Shown here: in pieces, positions 22,647 through 33,269 of the stretch | How positions within the stretch are numbered: position 1 is the stretch's first letter | Layout: each line of letters begins with the position of its first letter | NCBI GenBank assembly: GCA_001692895.1 | Contig: KV748184.1 | Span: 1 to 64,000 of the forward strand | Direction: 5' to 3' | Source of the DNA: Cenococcum geophilum 1.58 | Taxonomy: Eukaryota > Ascomycota > Dothideomycetes > Gloniales > Gloniaceae | Length of the DNA: 64,000 nucleotides | The notes under the pieces: generated by a model | Seen by the model: only the letters and a program-made list of their open reading frames with translations | Databases searched by the model: none | Told to the model about the DNA's origin: nothing | Program-made: the position numbers and the translations under genes

Positions 22647-24157
22647 ATGGTAAGCCGCGCTACTCCATAAAAGCTACCTAGATGTTGATTATGCTTAGGC
22701 ATCCGTAAATACTCACGAAACAGTTGACAAGCTGCTGGAAGAGATGAGGCCGGTGATCGAGCCGCTTCAAGCGGGCTCTAATGCCACGCATGGATTCACA
22801 CGCAGAGCTCACAACTGGATTCTGCACAGCAATAGGGATGTTGATCCTTCACATAACCTTGCTCCCGTTGTTGACGCGATCCGTCGAATTAGAGACGTTC
22901 AGAGTGGGATGACTGATACCTTGGACGACCAGGGGAAGGAACTGACGGAGATCAAAGAGAAACAGGCGGGAATCATGAGTAAACTGGAAGCCCTGCGAGA
23001 TGGGACAGCTGCTTTTGAGGCACATATGCAACTGGAGAGTGAGGAAGCAGGTTTAAAGCATCCAGACGCGACCATTCGCGTTCTTTCAGCTGCTGTCCGT
23101 CACTTGCAAAACAATCAAACCCGGATGAGAGAGATCATCACTGCGCTTCGCGACCAGCTCGATAGTAAGGACAAGGAAAAAAGGAAAGAGTTGGAAATGC
23201 GTGAGCTCGAGCTGGTGAAAGCAAAACCTGCAGAGCAACACAAAAATTCTCGTGAAGCTGAATCACCTATTCGCAAAAAGATTAGAGAAATAGGGAAGGG
23301 CGGCTCTGGGCTGGCTCCCGACCGTTCTCATCGCCCACCTATCGGCCCTCGATCCGGGTTAGATCGCTCGATCTTAGACCTGAATACACGCTTACAGAGC
23401 TTGGAGAGTAACTTCGCCAAGGGAAAACAAGAGTTTGCCTTCAATTTCGAAAAGAAGTTGAAGGATTTCGAGAAAGATTTGTTTGTAGAGTCGAGCAACC
23501 AGACACTCACTACGACGCTTAATCGCGTGTACCTAGCCACGCAAATCGAGACGCTTAAGCATCAGATGGCTGTTATATGGCACATACTAATGGAAGCTGA
23601 AAACATTCCTAACAGCCCAGTCTACGGCGTCCAAGCCGGCAAGGTGGCTAGCGTGGTATGATTACCCGTGGATCCTTAGTGTTCTCCCACTGACCTTTGT
23701 ATGCTAGGATTACGCTGCCAGCATTACTTACTGGCGTGACAAACTCGTCAATGCGAGTAAAAATGAAGGTCGCGAACAATCGTCTGTGCATAGCATTATG
23801 GGGACTATTAAATCCAGTTTGCCACGACAGAGGGGAGGCTGGAACAATCCTAACGTGGAGAAGGCACCTGACGGAACTGGTGTGAGTTTTCTGAAAAAAG
23901 TTGGAAGATGGCTCCAGAGTTGCTTCGACGATATTCATGAGACTCGTTTGCGAGTTTGCCCAACCACGGTAACGACGGATCTCATTACGACTCGGAAGCG
24001 CTCGGCAGATGAAGTTTTGACCGGGTTTCAGGCTAAGAGACGCCTTGCTGAAGCTGTCCCGCCAGGATTCATAGGAGGGAGTTTCTATCCTCCTAGAGGG
24101 ATAGACTCATACCATCCAAAAAGCCGAGCTCCATCCAGTCGTGGAGGTAAGATCTGA
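22647..24157 (+). CDS. Coiled-coil protein with basic C-terminal region, unrecognised
   Basis: Exon 1 is the ATG alone (22647-22649); exons 2 and 3 are 22699-23655 and 23708-24157; 469 aa. It reads M-ASVNTHETVDKLLEEMRP; the ATG at 22642 is excluded because it runs into a stop after splicing. Residues about 65-130 and 145-195 form coiled coil (GKELTEIKEKQAGIMSKLEAL, KRKELEMRELELVKAK). A basic linker (SPIRKKIREIG) precedes another helical part. The C-terminal exon has WRDKLVNASKN, FLKKVGRWLQSCFDDIHETRL and an NLS-like RKRSADEVLTGFQAKRR. No family recognised. It is divergent from the gene at 21360-22141. Nuclear location is inference. Confidence 0.7.
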
Positions 24158-24480
24158 AAAGGATGGTATGGTAGTGATGGGTAAGATTTTGTCCAGGTGC
24201 TTGTGTCCAGGTTTTCAAGCTATCTAGATAGGATAGGAATTCCTTGGATGGAAGAAAGCGATGCGATAGGGTGCTTTTGGCACTTCTTTACGCTTGATCT
24301 GGTTTTAAGTAGCTGCTTTCAAGCTTAATTAGCTAGATACACGGCTATAGACCTCGAATATAATTAATAAAATTCTCTTGCCCGCATGCTGTGAAGATGT
24401 GGTTGTGAGAGCCTACTCTCGAAATTCTACATAATCCTCAATATGAATTAGTTGCCACACTCATGCGGGAGAGATCTAAT
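24158..24480. other. Intergenic, nothing recognised
   Basis: 3' flank of the coiled-coil gene up to the left target duplication (GATCTAAT, 24473-24480) of the second hAT element. No other signal seen. Confidence 0.5.
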
Positions 24481-25225
24481 CAGTGATGGAACTGGATTGG
24501 CGTGGATTGGCGGCAGCCTTCAAATCCACGCCAGCTGATGTAATCCTTGGCGGCGCTCCAGGAGCGCTGCTGGATATCCAGCTGTCAGTATAGAGGTCTT
24601 GGCACGATTTTAGTGTTGGTTAAGAAAGGTGGTGGGTGGCGAATATTATAAGATTGACTATATTACTCCTCTAACTCGTCCTCCTCGTCCCCCTCTTTAG
24701 GATTGTCGCTGTCCTTGAGCGGTATTACCTCGCTTAATGCGTCGCTGTCGTCGTCGACCTTGATAGCGGCGAGAGTCTTTTCTAGCGGCTTTTTATATGC
24801 GGCGACAGCTGCTTGCTCCGCATTCTCTTCTGCCCTAATAGCCTCTTGCTCCGCGATGCCTTAGCATAGCGAATGATACCAAGGGAGAGGTAGTGGTAGA
24901 GGTTGGTGGAGGGAGAAACGGCCTGATTAAGGGCGACATTGTAAGCAAAGCTGCGGTGGTAGCGGTAGGGGGCAGCGATAATCGGGCGTCCTTAATTTAG
25001 TGGCTGACACTATTGCAAGGGACGCGCAGTTATCACTTAATACTCCCCCGATTGGCTATTCACCGNGCACCGACCGCATAGCGCCTAACCTCCCTCCCGA
25101 TAAGGTATAAGCTGTGGCGCGCCAGGAGCTCCATGAGCTTCAATCCACGCCACGCCGGCGTCAAGACCAGAGGATCCAGATCCAGATCCAGCTGGAGCTC
25201 CACCGCCAATCCAATTCCATCACTG
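24481..25225 (-). mobile_element. Internally deleted hAT element with transposase tail
   Basis: Ends CAGTGATGGAACTGGATTGG (24481-24500) and its inverse at 25206-25225 (one mismatch; similarity continues to about 22 bp) are flanked by the perfect 8-bp duplication GATCTAAT (24473-24480 and 25226-25233), which marks the hAT superfamily. The 745-bp body is too short for a transposase. On the minus strand from about 24863 to a stop at 24663 it reads QEAIRAEENAEQAAV, KTLAAIKVDDDSDAL and an acidic end (DEEDELEE), the type of acidic tail seen on hAT transposases. This makes it a deletion derivative of an autonomous element. It is not AT-rich, so it has escaped the mutation seen at 18.3-20.4 kb. One N near 25066. 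Confidence 0.85.
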
Positions 25226-25233
25226 GATCTAAT

Positions 25234-26083
25234 AATTCAGATACCTTAGCCCGTCCTCTCATCTGGTACTATTTGAGTTATGCCGAACCATATTATCCCA
25301 GCTTAGAGTAGTCCAGCTCGGACTGCTCCAGGTTGCGCTGCCCATTTTGGAGTACTCCGGAGTATAGCATTTCAAACCGTGCTTCTCTAAGTTCAATTCA
25401 ATCTCATTGGCACTAGGCGAGAAGACGCACAGCCACAACCCAGATAGAGAAGGAAATGGAAACCGCAAACTAAAATGCATATTGTTAGAGATCTATTGTG
25501 TAGCATTTAGAGATTTTATTCTGCTTATTATGTGCTGGAGGATTGCCAACGGATTAACTGGTGGTGTCGACCTGAATCGGATTTCCTTACCACCATCGAA
25601 CTACTGTCTGACGACCTAGATCGTCTATACGAACTATGTCTCATCGAACGTCTCATCGAACGTCTCATTACCTGTTTCCATTAACTATGACCTACTGAAT
25701 GACGTCGTCGTCATTCTATTTGTCACCTATCTGATGTATATAGAGAGCTTCTAGAGCCCTCTTTAATAGACAGAGTCCTCATCCTAATTCTACGTTCAGC
25801 AGGTGGGAACAAGACACTCCTAGCACACTCCCTCGATCGCGATTCCAAGACAGCAAACTGCAAGCCATCCAGGGTGGACTGTAAACGAAGTCAGGTTCTC
25901 GAGGACCAGCCCTCGCCAGTTCCATCGGGGCCCTTGGTATCGAGAAAAAAAGGCGAAGTAGCGCGACACGGGCAGTCTTGCCGAGGGTGCCAATGAATTA
26001 CTTTTTGTCTAATCCTAACACCCGTCATCCCTCCGAAGACCTGCGGGGGTGGGGTTATAATCGTCATCCCAGTATACTGAATC
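25234..26083. other. Intergenic, nothing recognised
   Basis: From the right target duplication of the hAT element to the 3' end of the next gene. Short frames only. A repeated CATCGAACGTCTCAT word occurs near 25639-25668. Confidence 0.45.
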
Positions 26084-26797
26084 CTAGGAGAACATACCTC
26101 TCTCGAAGATTATGTCGCCGATCCGGGTTCGTACCTTTCGATAGCCGTTCGGGAGACATTTCTTGATAAGCTCACTCGTCTCTTCCATGTCATTATCGTC
26201 CACCTCTATAGTAGCTCTGCTCGAGACGTACTGGTTAACGCACTCTAGTACAGGCTTGAGCTCGGTAAGCCATTCGTGCACCTCTTGCTCGAGCGTAGGA
26301 GCATTGTCGAAAGTTCTAGCCTTTAGGGGCTGCTGTGCCACGATGTATAGCCTTCTCAAACTTGCCAGAATAGGAGCCAAGCTTTCCAGAATAGGAGGCA
26401 CGATGTGAGGGTCTGAGTGGAGCAGCGACCCGTAGAAAGGAATACCGTGATAGGCAAGGAGTTGGAGGCGCCGGATTCGTTGCCTATTAGCTGGCGCGAA
26501 TTGGCTGAAGATAGTTTGACTGCTCCTATTAAGAGAAAACTCGAAGACATTCTCGCCATAAAGCACATTCAGCGCTTCCTCGCTAAGCTGCCTCGATACA
26601 AGAAGGACGACTGGGTGTCTTTTGGTGTTCAGGGGGTAATCCTTATTAGGCCACTGGTCGCAGTAGAAGATGGGGGGCTGCAATTCAATGGGCTCCCGTC
26701 GGGTAAGGAGATAGCGATAGATCTCTAGGCGTATCTCTAATGGGACACCAAGCAAGCCCGTCGGTTGGGTAGGGTGGAGTGGTTGTATCCCTAGCAT
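26084..26797 (-). CDS. F-box-like / DUF7730-type fungal protein
   Basis: Single exon, 237 aa, ATG at 26797 (MLGIQPLHPTQ). Residues about 14-30 read LLGVPLEIRLEIYRYLL, the F-box-like opening helix found at the start of the large fungal DUF7730/2EXR-type families. It is followed by HPVVLLVSRQLSEEALNVLYGENVFEF (ligand-module pattern with L-VSRQ, A-NVLYGEN) and LRRLYIV. These families are much expanded in filamentous fungi; no biochemical role is established that I know of, and ubiquitin-ligase adaptor activity is only suggested by the F-box-like helix. No introns. It sits at the border between repeat-rich DNA and the housekeeping block. Confidence 0.7.
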   Translation of the reverse strand: MLGIQPLHPTQPTGLLGVPLEIRLEIYRYLLTRREPIELQPPIFYCDQWPNKDYPLNTKRHPVVLLVSRQLSEEALNVLYGENVFEFSLNRSSQTIFSQFAPANRQRIRRLQLLAYHGIPFYGSLLHSDPHIVPPILESLAPILASLRRLYIVAQQPLKARTFDNAPTLEQEVHEWLTELKPVLECVNQYVSSRATIEVDDNDMEETSELIKKCLPNGYRKVRTRIGDIIFERGMFS

Positions 26798-27214
26798 GAG
26801 TGGCTATTGGTGGGATTGCAGTAGGCTTAAGAGAGCGATCGGGCTAATATAGATGAGTGGGAGGTAAAATGCAGAGATGCAGCTGAATGAGTGGAGTGAA
26901 GGAAGATGCTGTACACTCTGAAATGAAGCTTGGTGCAGTAACTAGCCTTTCAACTGTGATTGTTCCTAAATCGGAAGTCAGTGATCACGGTGAGACTTCG
27001 ACTTGTCTAACTGCTTTGGTAAAGCTGGCGGGTACATCAATATGTGTCAGACGAACTCGTATGTATGGTGGATGAGTCACTGGCATCCCTGATCTAACCC
27101 TAATATGGTAGTGATCAGCACCGGTCGAAGTAGTACACGTGATTAGTGTCATCCAACCTTGGATACCTCTAGTCTTCCATTGTCTAATATCGTATCAATC
27201 ATTCGCATGTGATG
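26798..27214. other. Intergenic, nothing recognised
   Basis: Upstream of the F-box-like gene and downstream of the ankyrin gene (both minus strand). A 62-codon plus-strand frame has no support. Confidence 0.5.
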
Positions 27215-27916
27215 TTATTCCACCCTCCTCCTCACCTCCCTCCCCTGCTGTCCGGCCGATAAACCCGTCACCGCTTCCGTAACCAATTCCCTTAACTGCC
27301 TCTGTCCCTCCTCACCCTGAAAGTCCTCTCGGGCAGCCAACTCCTCAATCCGTCTCCTGAACTCCGGATCCGGCGCATCCTCCATAACCTCCTCCTCCCC
27401 AACGGTGCCCATATTGATCTTGATCCCATTCGGCAGCGGCGGCGGATGATGGAGCGCGTCGCCGGCACCACGCTCACTCTCCGTGTGCGCAGCAGCACCG
27501 GCGTCTGAAAGCGCACCGGCGCGCGCCATGACCTGGCGCAGATACGCCGCGACAGGAATGAAGTCGGCGTCCTCGCTCAGACGCTCCTCGGCCGTCTGGC
27601 CCTCCTTGTTCCGCCAGGCGACGGTCGCGCCCAGCTCCTCGACCAGACAGCGCGCGATGTCGACGGCCTCGCACACGAACAGCGGCGTCTCGCCGTCCTC
27701 GTCGACCAGGTCGGGCGACACCGAGTACGTCTGCACCAGCGCGCGCAGCAGCGCCGGGTGCGAGTACGAGGCCGCGGCGTGCAGCAGCGAGTAGCCGTGG
27801 CTGTCCTGCGCGCCGGCGAGGTGAGGGTGGCGCGCGAGGTGGGCGAGGACGGTTTGCGGGTGGTCTGGGACGGCGTTGAGAAGGACGTCGATGGTGGGTG
27901 CTGGGGGGGACGTCAT
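27215..27916 (-). CDS. Small ankyrin-repeat protein
   Basis: Single exon, 233 aa, start MTSPPAPTIDVLLNAVPDH. Two to three ankyrin repeats occupy about residues 20-115: DSHGYSLLHAAASYSHPALLRALV, DEDGETPLFVCEAVDIARCLVEEL and NKEGQTAEERL. The C-terminal part has NGIKINMGTVGEEE and FRRRIEELAAREDFQGEEGQRQLREL, which I recall from the yeast YCR051W / fission yeast SPBP16F5.05c group of cytosolic ankyrin proteins; that assignment is from memory. The function is probably protein binding. The gene is strongly GC-rich, giving long shadow frames on the other strand. Confidence 0.8.
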   Translation of the reverse strand: MTSPPAPTIDVLLNAVPDHPQTVLAHLARHPHLAGAQDSHGYSLLHAAASYSHPALLRALVQTYSVSPDLVDEDGETPLFVCEAVDIARCLVEELGATVAWRNKEGQTAEERLSEDADFIPVAAYLRQVMARAGALSDAGAAAHTESERGAGDALHHPPPLPNGIKINMGTVGEEEVMEDAPDPEFRRRIEELAAREDFQGEEGQRQLRELVTEAVTGLSAGQQGREVRRRVE

Positions 27917-28715
27917 TGCGGGATTTGGAGCGGCTGTTTTCTATTTTTTATTTTTGGCTTACGGAATGGATGATGCGGCGGGTCGAGAATTAATGTTTTA
28001 GGTGTGGCGACGCGGGTGGAAAGGCGGTACTGGAAACCAGATCGGGCAGTTTGCGGCTGAGTGGTGCGAGGTGGTGGCATTTTTTACGATTTGACATCGG
28101 GATGCCGCATAGACGGCATGGTAAAATTGTTTAGCCGAGCTGCGAAACGCGCAGTGCCAAGTTGCGGCTGTCAATCTGGAAAACTCGGGAAAGGCGAAAC
28201 CGAAGCATCCTAGCTGCACATCAGCTCGCTGACGCGTCTCCCCCCGGCTCACTCAGCAGAGCTAGCCAAATGAGGGCCAATGAGATTGCCATTGCTTTTA
28301 GGGGGTGCAGCCCCCGCATAACAAGGTTAGTAGGCCATTAGACTGTCGCGTGCCCTGCACAAGGGTGTAATCAGTGGCTGGTTAATGATGCTTACAGCTG
28401 CAAAGTGCAGATTTTATCATGGGCTAACTACGGCTTACTTGTCCGGCGCGCTTGCTAACGACCATCGCTCTTTTTTAATTTTTGGCCATTCTTCTGATGG
28501 TGGAGAGGAGGGGGGGGGGTTGCGTGTGTGCGGCGAGCGGCACCAAGCTTTTTAGGGCGAGTCTTGTGTTTTTTATATCTTACCCTCCGTCGAACCCACA
28601 AGTCCCACTTTCTTTCCCTTTCATTTTCTTCATTTTTTTCCTTTTTTCTTACTTACTGTTTGTTGGTTCAATTTAGTAATTGACCTGATATCTCCCCTTT
28701 CTATATACGGTGAGC
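27917..28715. other. Divergent intergenic region
   Basis: Between the ankyrin gene (minus) and the PAP2 gene (plus). It holds a G8 run near 28511 and a pyrimidine-rich stretch (28570-28670) directly before the PAP2 start, a common fungal promoter/leader feature. A short GGGGGTGCAGCCCCC inverted repeat lies near 28300. Confidence 0.5.
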
Positions 28716-30309
28716 ATGAAACCGCTGAATACAATGATACCGTCCAAACGGTTGGTTGCCTCATACATCTTCGACTGGATTGTTATTATGTGAGTTCTAC
28801 ATGCACTGAGTTATGCTCTACCTCGCCCAGCACACCCACCATTCCATCCATATCACCTAAGCCTACCTCGACACCCGAACACCCAAACATTTGAACACCA
28901 TCTGAACACCATCTGAACACCATCTGAACACCATCTGAACACCATCTGACAACTCTCCAGCGCCATTGCAGCCCTCGGCGGCGGCGTGAATAACATAACG
29001 CCCAACTACCGACCCTTCTCACTCCTCGACCTGTCCATCTCGTTTCCGTACGTCGAGAAGGAGAAAATACCAACATGGCTCCTCATCGTCGCCGGGCTCG
29101 TCATCCCCGGCGTCATCATCTTCCTCGTTTGTCTGATCTTTGTCCCGGGCCCGGTGGTTAGCAAGCGCACATCGAAAGCACTGATCTGGCGGAGGAAGTT
29201 CTGGGAGTGGAATAGTACGTCTCTTTCTCCCCTCCCCTCTCTACCACGCCTCGCTTCTCTTCTCGCCATCACTCTCAACGCACTGAAAGTGAGAAGAATA
29301 CGCGAGAGCGAGAGGGCGAAGAAGTACCCAGAAACGCCATACTAACATATTTCTCCCTCTAGCTGGCTGGATGGGCCTCGGCATGTCCGTCGCGACGGCC
29401 TTCATGCTGACCCAATGCATGAAACAGCTCTTCGGCAAGCCGCGCCCGGATCTGCTCAGCCGCTGCAACCCTAACGTAGACGCGGTATCGACGCACCGGC
29501 TCGGCGGCGACGGCATGGGGCTCTCGCCGCTGTGGGAGCTGGTCGGCGCGACCATCTGCCAGCAGGCGGACAAGGGCATCTTCAACGACGGGTTCCGCAG
29601 CTTCCCGAGCGGGCATTCGTCCTGTAAGTCGAGTCCCTCACATCCCTTATTTCCGCTTTCCCTTAGCGCTCTCCCTCAGCGCTCTCCCTAATCCCCTCCC
29701 TCCACCATCTACCGCGCATGCCCAGACCCAGCGGACCTGCAGAACCACCACTAACGACCTCCAGTCTCCTGGGCCGGCCTGCTCTACCTAACCCTCTTCC
29801 TCTGCTCCAAATTCGCCATCGCCATCCCCTTCCTCCCGCCCCGCCCCTACACCACCGACACCCCCGTCTTCGAGCCCTCCCCCAACCCCACCCACAGCAT
29901 CCTCCCCACTCACCACCAAAACCCCACCACCAAAACCCCCTCCGCTTCCCCTCCGGCATCCGTACCGCTGCGCAACCAAGCCGCCGCGCCCCCAGCCTAC
30001 ACCCTCGTCATCGCCCTCATCCCCATCTGCGCCGCCATCTACATCTGCTCGACCCGCTACTCCGACTTCCGCCACCACGGCTTCGACATCCTCTTCGGCT
30101 CCTTCATCGGCGTCGTGTGTGCGTACTTCAGCTTCCGGTGGTACCATTTGCCCATCCGGCGGGGCGCGGGCTGGAGCTGGGGGGTGCGGAGCCGGGAGCG
30201 GGCGTGGGGGGTGGGCGTTGGGGTGACGGGGTATGTAGGGGCCGAGGGGTGGGGGTCGAAGGATAGGGAGGGGGGAGGGCTGGAGAACGGGAGGGAGGAG
30301 GCTGTGTAG
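28716..30309 (+). CDS. PAP2-superfamily lipid phosphatase (DPP1-like)
   Basis: Four exons (28716-28789, 28961-29214, 29363-29623, 29765-30309) give 377 aa. Joined start: MKPLNTMIPSKRLVASYIFDW-IVI-IAIAALGG. Several membrane helices are visible (IPTWLLIVAGLVIPGVIIFL, YTLVIALIPICAAIYI). The three phosphatase motifs are present: KQLFGKPRP (C1), PSGHSS (C2, completed across exons 3-4) and TRYSDFRHHGFDIL (C3, with the catalytic His and the Asp). This is the layout of diacylglycerol pyrophosphate/phosphatidate phosphatases of fungal vacuole and ER membranes. A 45-residue Pro/Thr-rich insert lies between motifs 2 and 3. The C-terminus is Gly-rich. Intron 1 contains an 11-bp tandem array ending next to the acceptor. 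Confidence 0.88.
28892..28946 (+). repeat. 11-bp tandem repeat TGAACACCATC x5 inside an intron
   Basis: Five perfect head-to-tail units occupy the 3' third of intron 1 of the PAP2 gene, ending 14 bp before the AG acceptor at 28959-28960. Likely variable in length between strains. Confidence 0.9.
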
Positions 30310-30741
30310 AGGCGGGGGTTTTGGGGGGGATAGGGAAGATGGAGGGGCTAGGAAGGGTGGGATTTATACTGCGGGCCAGGGGCGGGAAAATAGTCGTGTG
30401 GGGATCAGGGAGGGGAAAATGTCGTCTGCTTCTAGCGTGGCGTTGGCGGGTTGCGGAGGGGAAGTGCTCTATGGAGCGTGTTGTAATATCTTGCTGGGAC
30501 CAGGTCTTTTTCGTTTTGTATGTGTAGATTAGCGAGACTGGCGGTCAGATTGAATGTCCAGTCTAGTTCGATTCAATCAGGGAGATGTTGGGGCGTGTTA
30601 TGGTGGCTGTAACGGTAACGTCGATTTCTATTGCGACGGCGGCGGCGACGGCAATGCACCGGCTTGCTCTTCGGCCCCTTCGCTTTCTAGATTCTTAAAG
30701 CCTTGGAAGTACTGCGGGGGTAGTTTGGAGTTAGTTTGCTC
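30310..30741. other. Convergent 3' intergenic region
   Basis: Shared 3' DNA of the PAP2 gene and TRM11. G-rich on the plus strand at its start; GGCGGCGGCGACGGC near 30640. No gene. Confidence 0.5.
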
Positions 30742-32722
30742 TCAATACGCTGTTTGCGGTTGCTGTGGTGGGGCTAAGCGAGAGAGACGAACCTTTCTTC
30801 TAAAATCATTGAGCTCGTCTGCGTGAATCCCGGCGCCGCACTCGCGCCTCGGGATCAGCAAGCTGCGGTCGACCTCGTTATCTGGTAGCCGGCGGTACGT
30901 GAGCAGTCTGCGTGACCCTGTGTTCGATTTCAAATATCAGCAGTGGCTCGGGGATCATCAATGGATATCCGCTTCGAGAATTAAGAGGATAGGAGAGGAG
31001 GATCGGAAAGGCGATGTGGAAAGATGCATGCGGATGTGAAAAGGCAAGGGGTGGGACAGAGGGGCTGGCGCTTATCTTACACTTGTTGAATGGCTGCGCG
31101 CACACGCTGACGATTTTCAGACATGGATGCGTCGGGATGGCGAGCTCAATGTCCTCGTCATTGGCGGTGGGCATCCACATGGCCAAACGCCCGTTTTCGA
31201 CTAGCGTCAGGGAAGCAAAGTGCAGGATGTCGTCGAGCAGGGCCGTGAAACTGTAGGGACGTTTCGGTGGGATGTAGCCAGGTTCTCTGGACGTGGGTGT
31301 TAGCTTGGGATTAGGTGAAAAGGAGGATATTGGAAGTGAGGTAGGGTCAGGTATTTGATGTGAAAACATGGAAAGCGAAGGAAGATATGAAAATGAGGGA
31401 GGAGGGATAGTGAAGAAGACAAGGAGAGTGATTGGGAAGGAGAAACAAAACGAGAAGACGAAGTCGTACTGGTATCTATCATGAGCAACGCCTTTCCTCC
31501 CATCACCCCTTCCCTCCTTCAACCCCAATACTTTCAGGCCCTCACGCACGCCATACGGCGGATCACAAACTATGCCATCCAGCCATGCTCCTCTCTCGCT
31601 CTCTCCCCCATCCTCTCCCATACAACCCCTCATAGGCGAATTCGTTAAATCGCTGATAAACCCATCCAAATACAACCCTTCAAGCCCATACTGCCTAAAA
31701 TTCCCCCTAACATCCCGTCCACCCTTGCCCCTAATACTGCGCCCATCAATATCACTCCCCATGCCAATCGCCCCAAAATGCGCCACGGCAACCGGAAACC
31801 CACCGGTCCCCATAAACGGGTCATAGAACAACTTCCCGGGTGCCGCGAGCGCGAGATTCGCCGTCACAAGCGCCAGCTCCGCATCCATCGACGTCGTGCT
31901 GATGTAGTGCCGCTTCTTGAGGTCGTATGTCGTCTTGGCCGCACGCCCGGAGCCCGCGACGAACGCGCCGAGGTACAGCGCGTGCGGCTCGCTGGCGTTC
32001 AGGGTGTAGTCTTCGAAGACGCAGAGGTCCAGCGTCGGGTCTTTCATGCGGATCGGGCCGTCGAGCGACATGTAGGAGAAGGACTCGATGATGCTGCGTT
32101 GCGCGCTGCTGGTGCGCGAGCCGCGGAAGGAGTCGAGGGTGAAGCGGAACGAGGATGTGCGGTGCTGCGCCCATTTTGGGGTAGAGAGAGCGCGTACGGA
32201 TATGTGAAGATCGGTATAGCTGGTTCCGCGGCCCCAGAGCTCGTAGATGCCTTGGGAGAGTATGCTGCGGGTTATGAGGTGGATGGCGGCATCGGAGGAG
32301 CGGAGGGAGATGATACAGAAGGGTGACTATGTAGAGATATTAGTTTATAGAAAGAGACATTTTGATATTGGAAGGTAATGATGATGGAGGAGATATTCAA
32401 AGAAATAGCTATCAGGAAAATGGGTAGACTTTGGGAATGACTGAAGGGCAGAGATAGCAGTTCTCATTTGTGACTCAATATATATGTTGAGATCTTCTCA
32501 TAGAAATGTAAAAGAGATACGAAGGTCATATTCTAAAAGACGCTCAACGGAGCTATAAAATTCAAGGCTATTGAATACACGAGCACATCAAAAATCCAGC
32601 CTTACATCTTCGCTATACAATATAATTTCCATCTTGATGCCCGTCAACTCGGCAAGAGCCTCGAGTTCGGCTTTGCGGAAGCTCTCGTGGACTTGAGCGA
32701 GCCTAACGAGATATTCAGGCAT
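30742..32722 (-). CDS. TRM11: tRNA (guanine-N2)-methyltransferase, Trm11 subunit
   Basis: Four exons: 32722-32606, 32326-31470, 31286-31081 and 30917-30742, giving 451 aa, the usual length. Exon 1 supplies MPEYLVRLAQVHESFRKAEL, joined to SPFCIISLRSSDAAIHL, the THUMP-type N-terminal part. The methyltransferase core has FYDPFMGTGG (SAM-binding motif I) and the catalytic CDPPYG. Later blocks GYIPPKRPYSF, AMWMPTANDEDIEL and QPFNKW-SRRLLTYRRL match the family. With Trm112 the enzyme makes m2G10 in tRNA. The last exon is essential: it restores the SRRLLTYRR end. Intron 2 (183 nt) is a multiple of three with no stop, so an unspliced reading gives a spurious internal segment. Confidence 0.92.
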
Positions 32723-33269
32723 ATCGACGGTCTTCTCTAGAAACGAGTGGAATTATATGTTTGAACAAGCAAAATTTTATAAATCCAAAATGAGAGCACG
32801 GATAGTGAACGAAATTAATCGGGTATTGGCATAGCGGCCTTCGAGGGCTTGCAGGGAAACTGAACCCAACCTTTTAATGCATCTTTAATATTGTTCATCG
32901 AGCTGGTTGGAAAAGTGGGAGTCATGTGTGCCGTTAGGCTGAGGTTGACGTTGTGTGGGCAAGCGAACATCAAAGGATTTGGTTTCAGACTCAATATATC
33001 TCAAGCCAGAACTCTCGTCCGCAGACCTGATGGATGTATGAATGTTATATAGGGCTGTTGAATTATTGCTATTGTCCATTCTGAGACTGGGATGTTGCCC
33101 CGAGTCCACTGGTAGAGCGGAAATTTACACACTTTTATCCTTTCTCTGACCGTTGTGCTACCCATAACTAAATAGTTTCATGATACGTATAAAACCAGGT
33201 GCGCCGCTCAAAAATAGACAACTTCAAACTTAGATATATAAGGACCGCCATCGTCATATATCCGCAAAA
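32723..33269. other. Intergenic, nothing firm
   Basis: A minus-strand frame of 74 codons (32885-33109) has a late ATG and no family signature. The region lies between the TRM11 start and the 3' end of the FYV6-like gene, so most of it is promoter and 3' untranslated DNA. Confidence 0.45.

Noticed and set aside
27483-27973. Plus-strand frames opposite the ankyrin gene
   Set aside because: Shadows caused by the high GC content of the minus-strand gene.
29663-30266. Pro/His- and Gly/Arg-rich frames over the PAP2 gene
   Set aside because: Out-of-frame or antisense readings of the last PAP2 exon, which carries the C3 phosphatase motif.
33085-33125. tRNA-like D-arm (TGGTAGAGCGG)
   Set aside because: No anticodon arm, T-arm or acceptor pairing follows.
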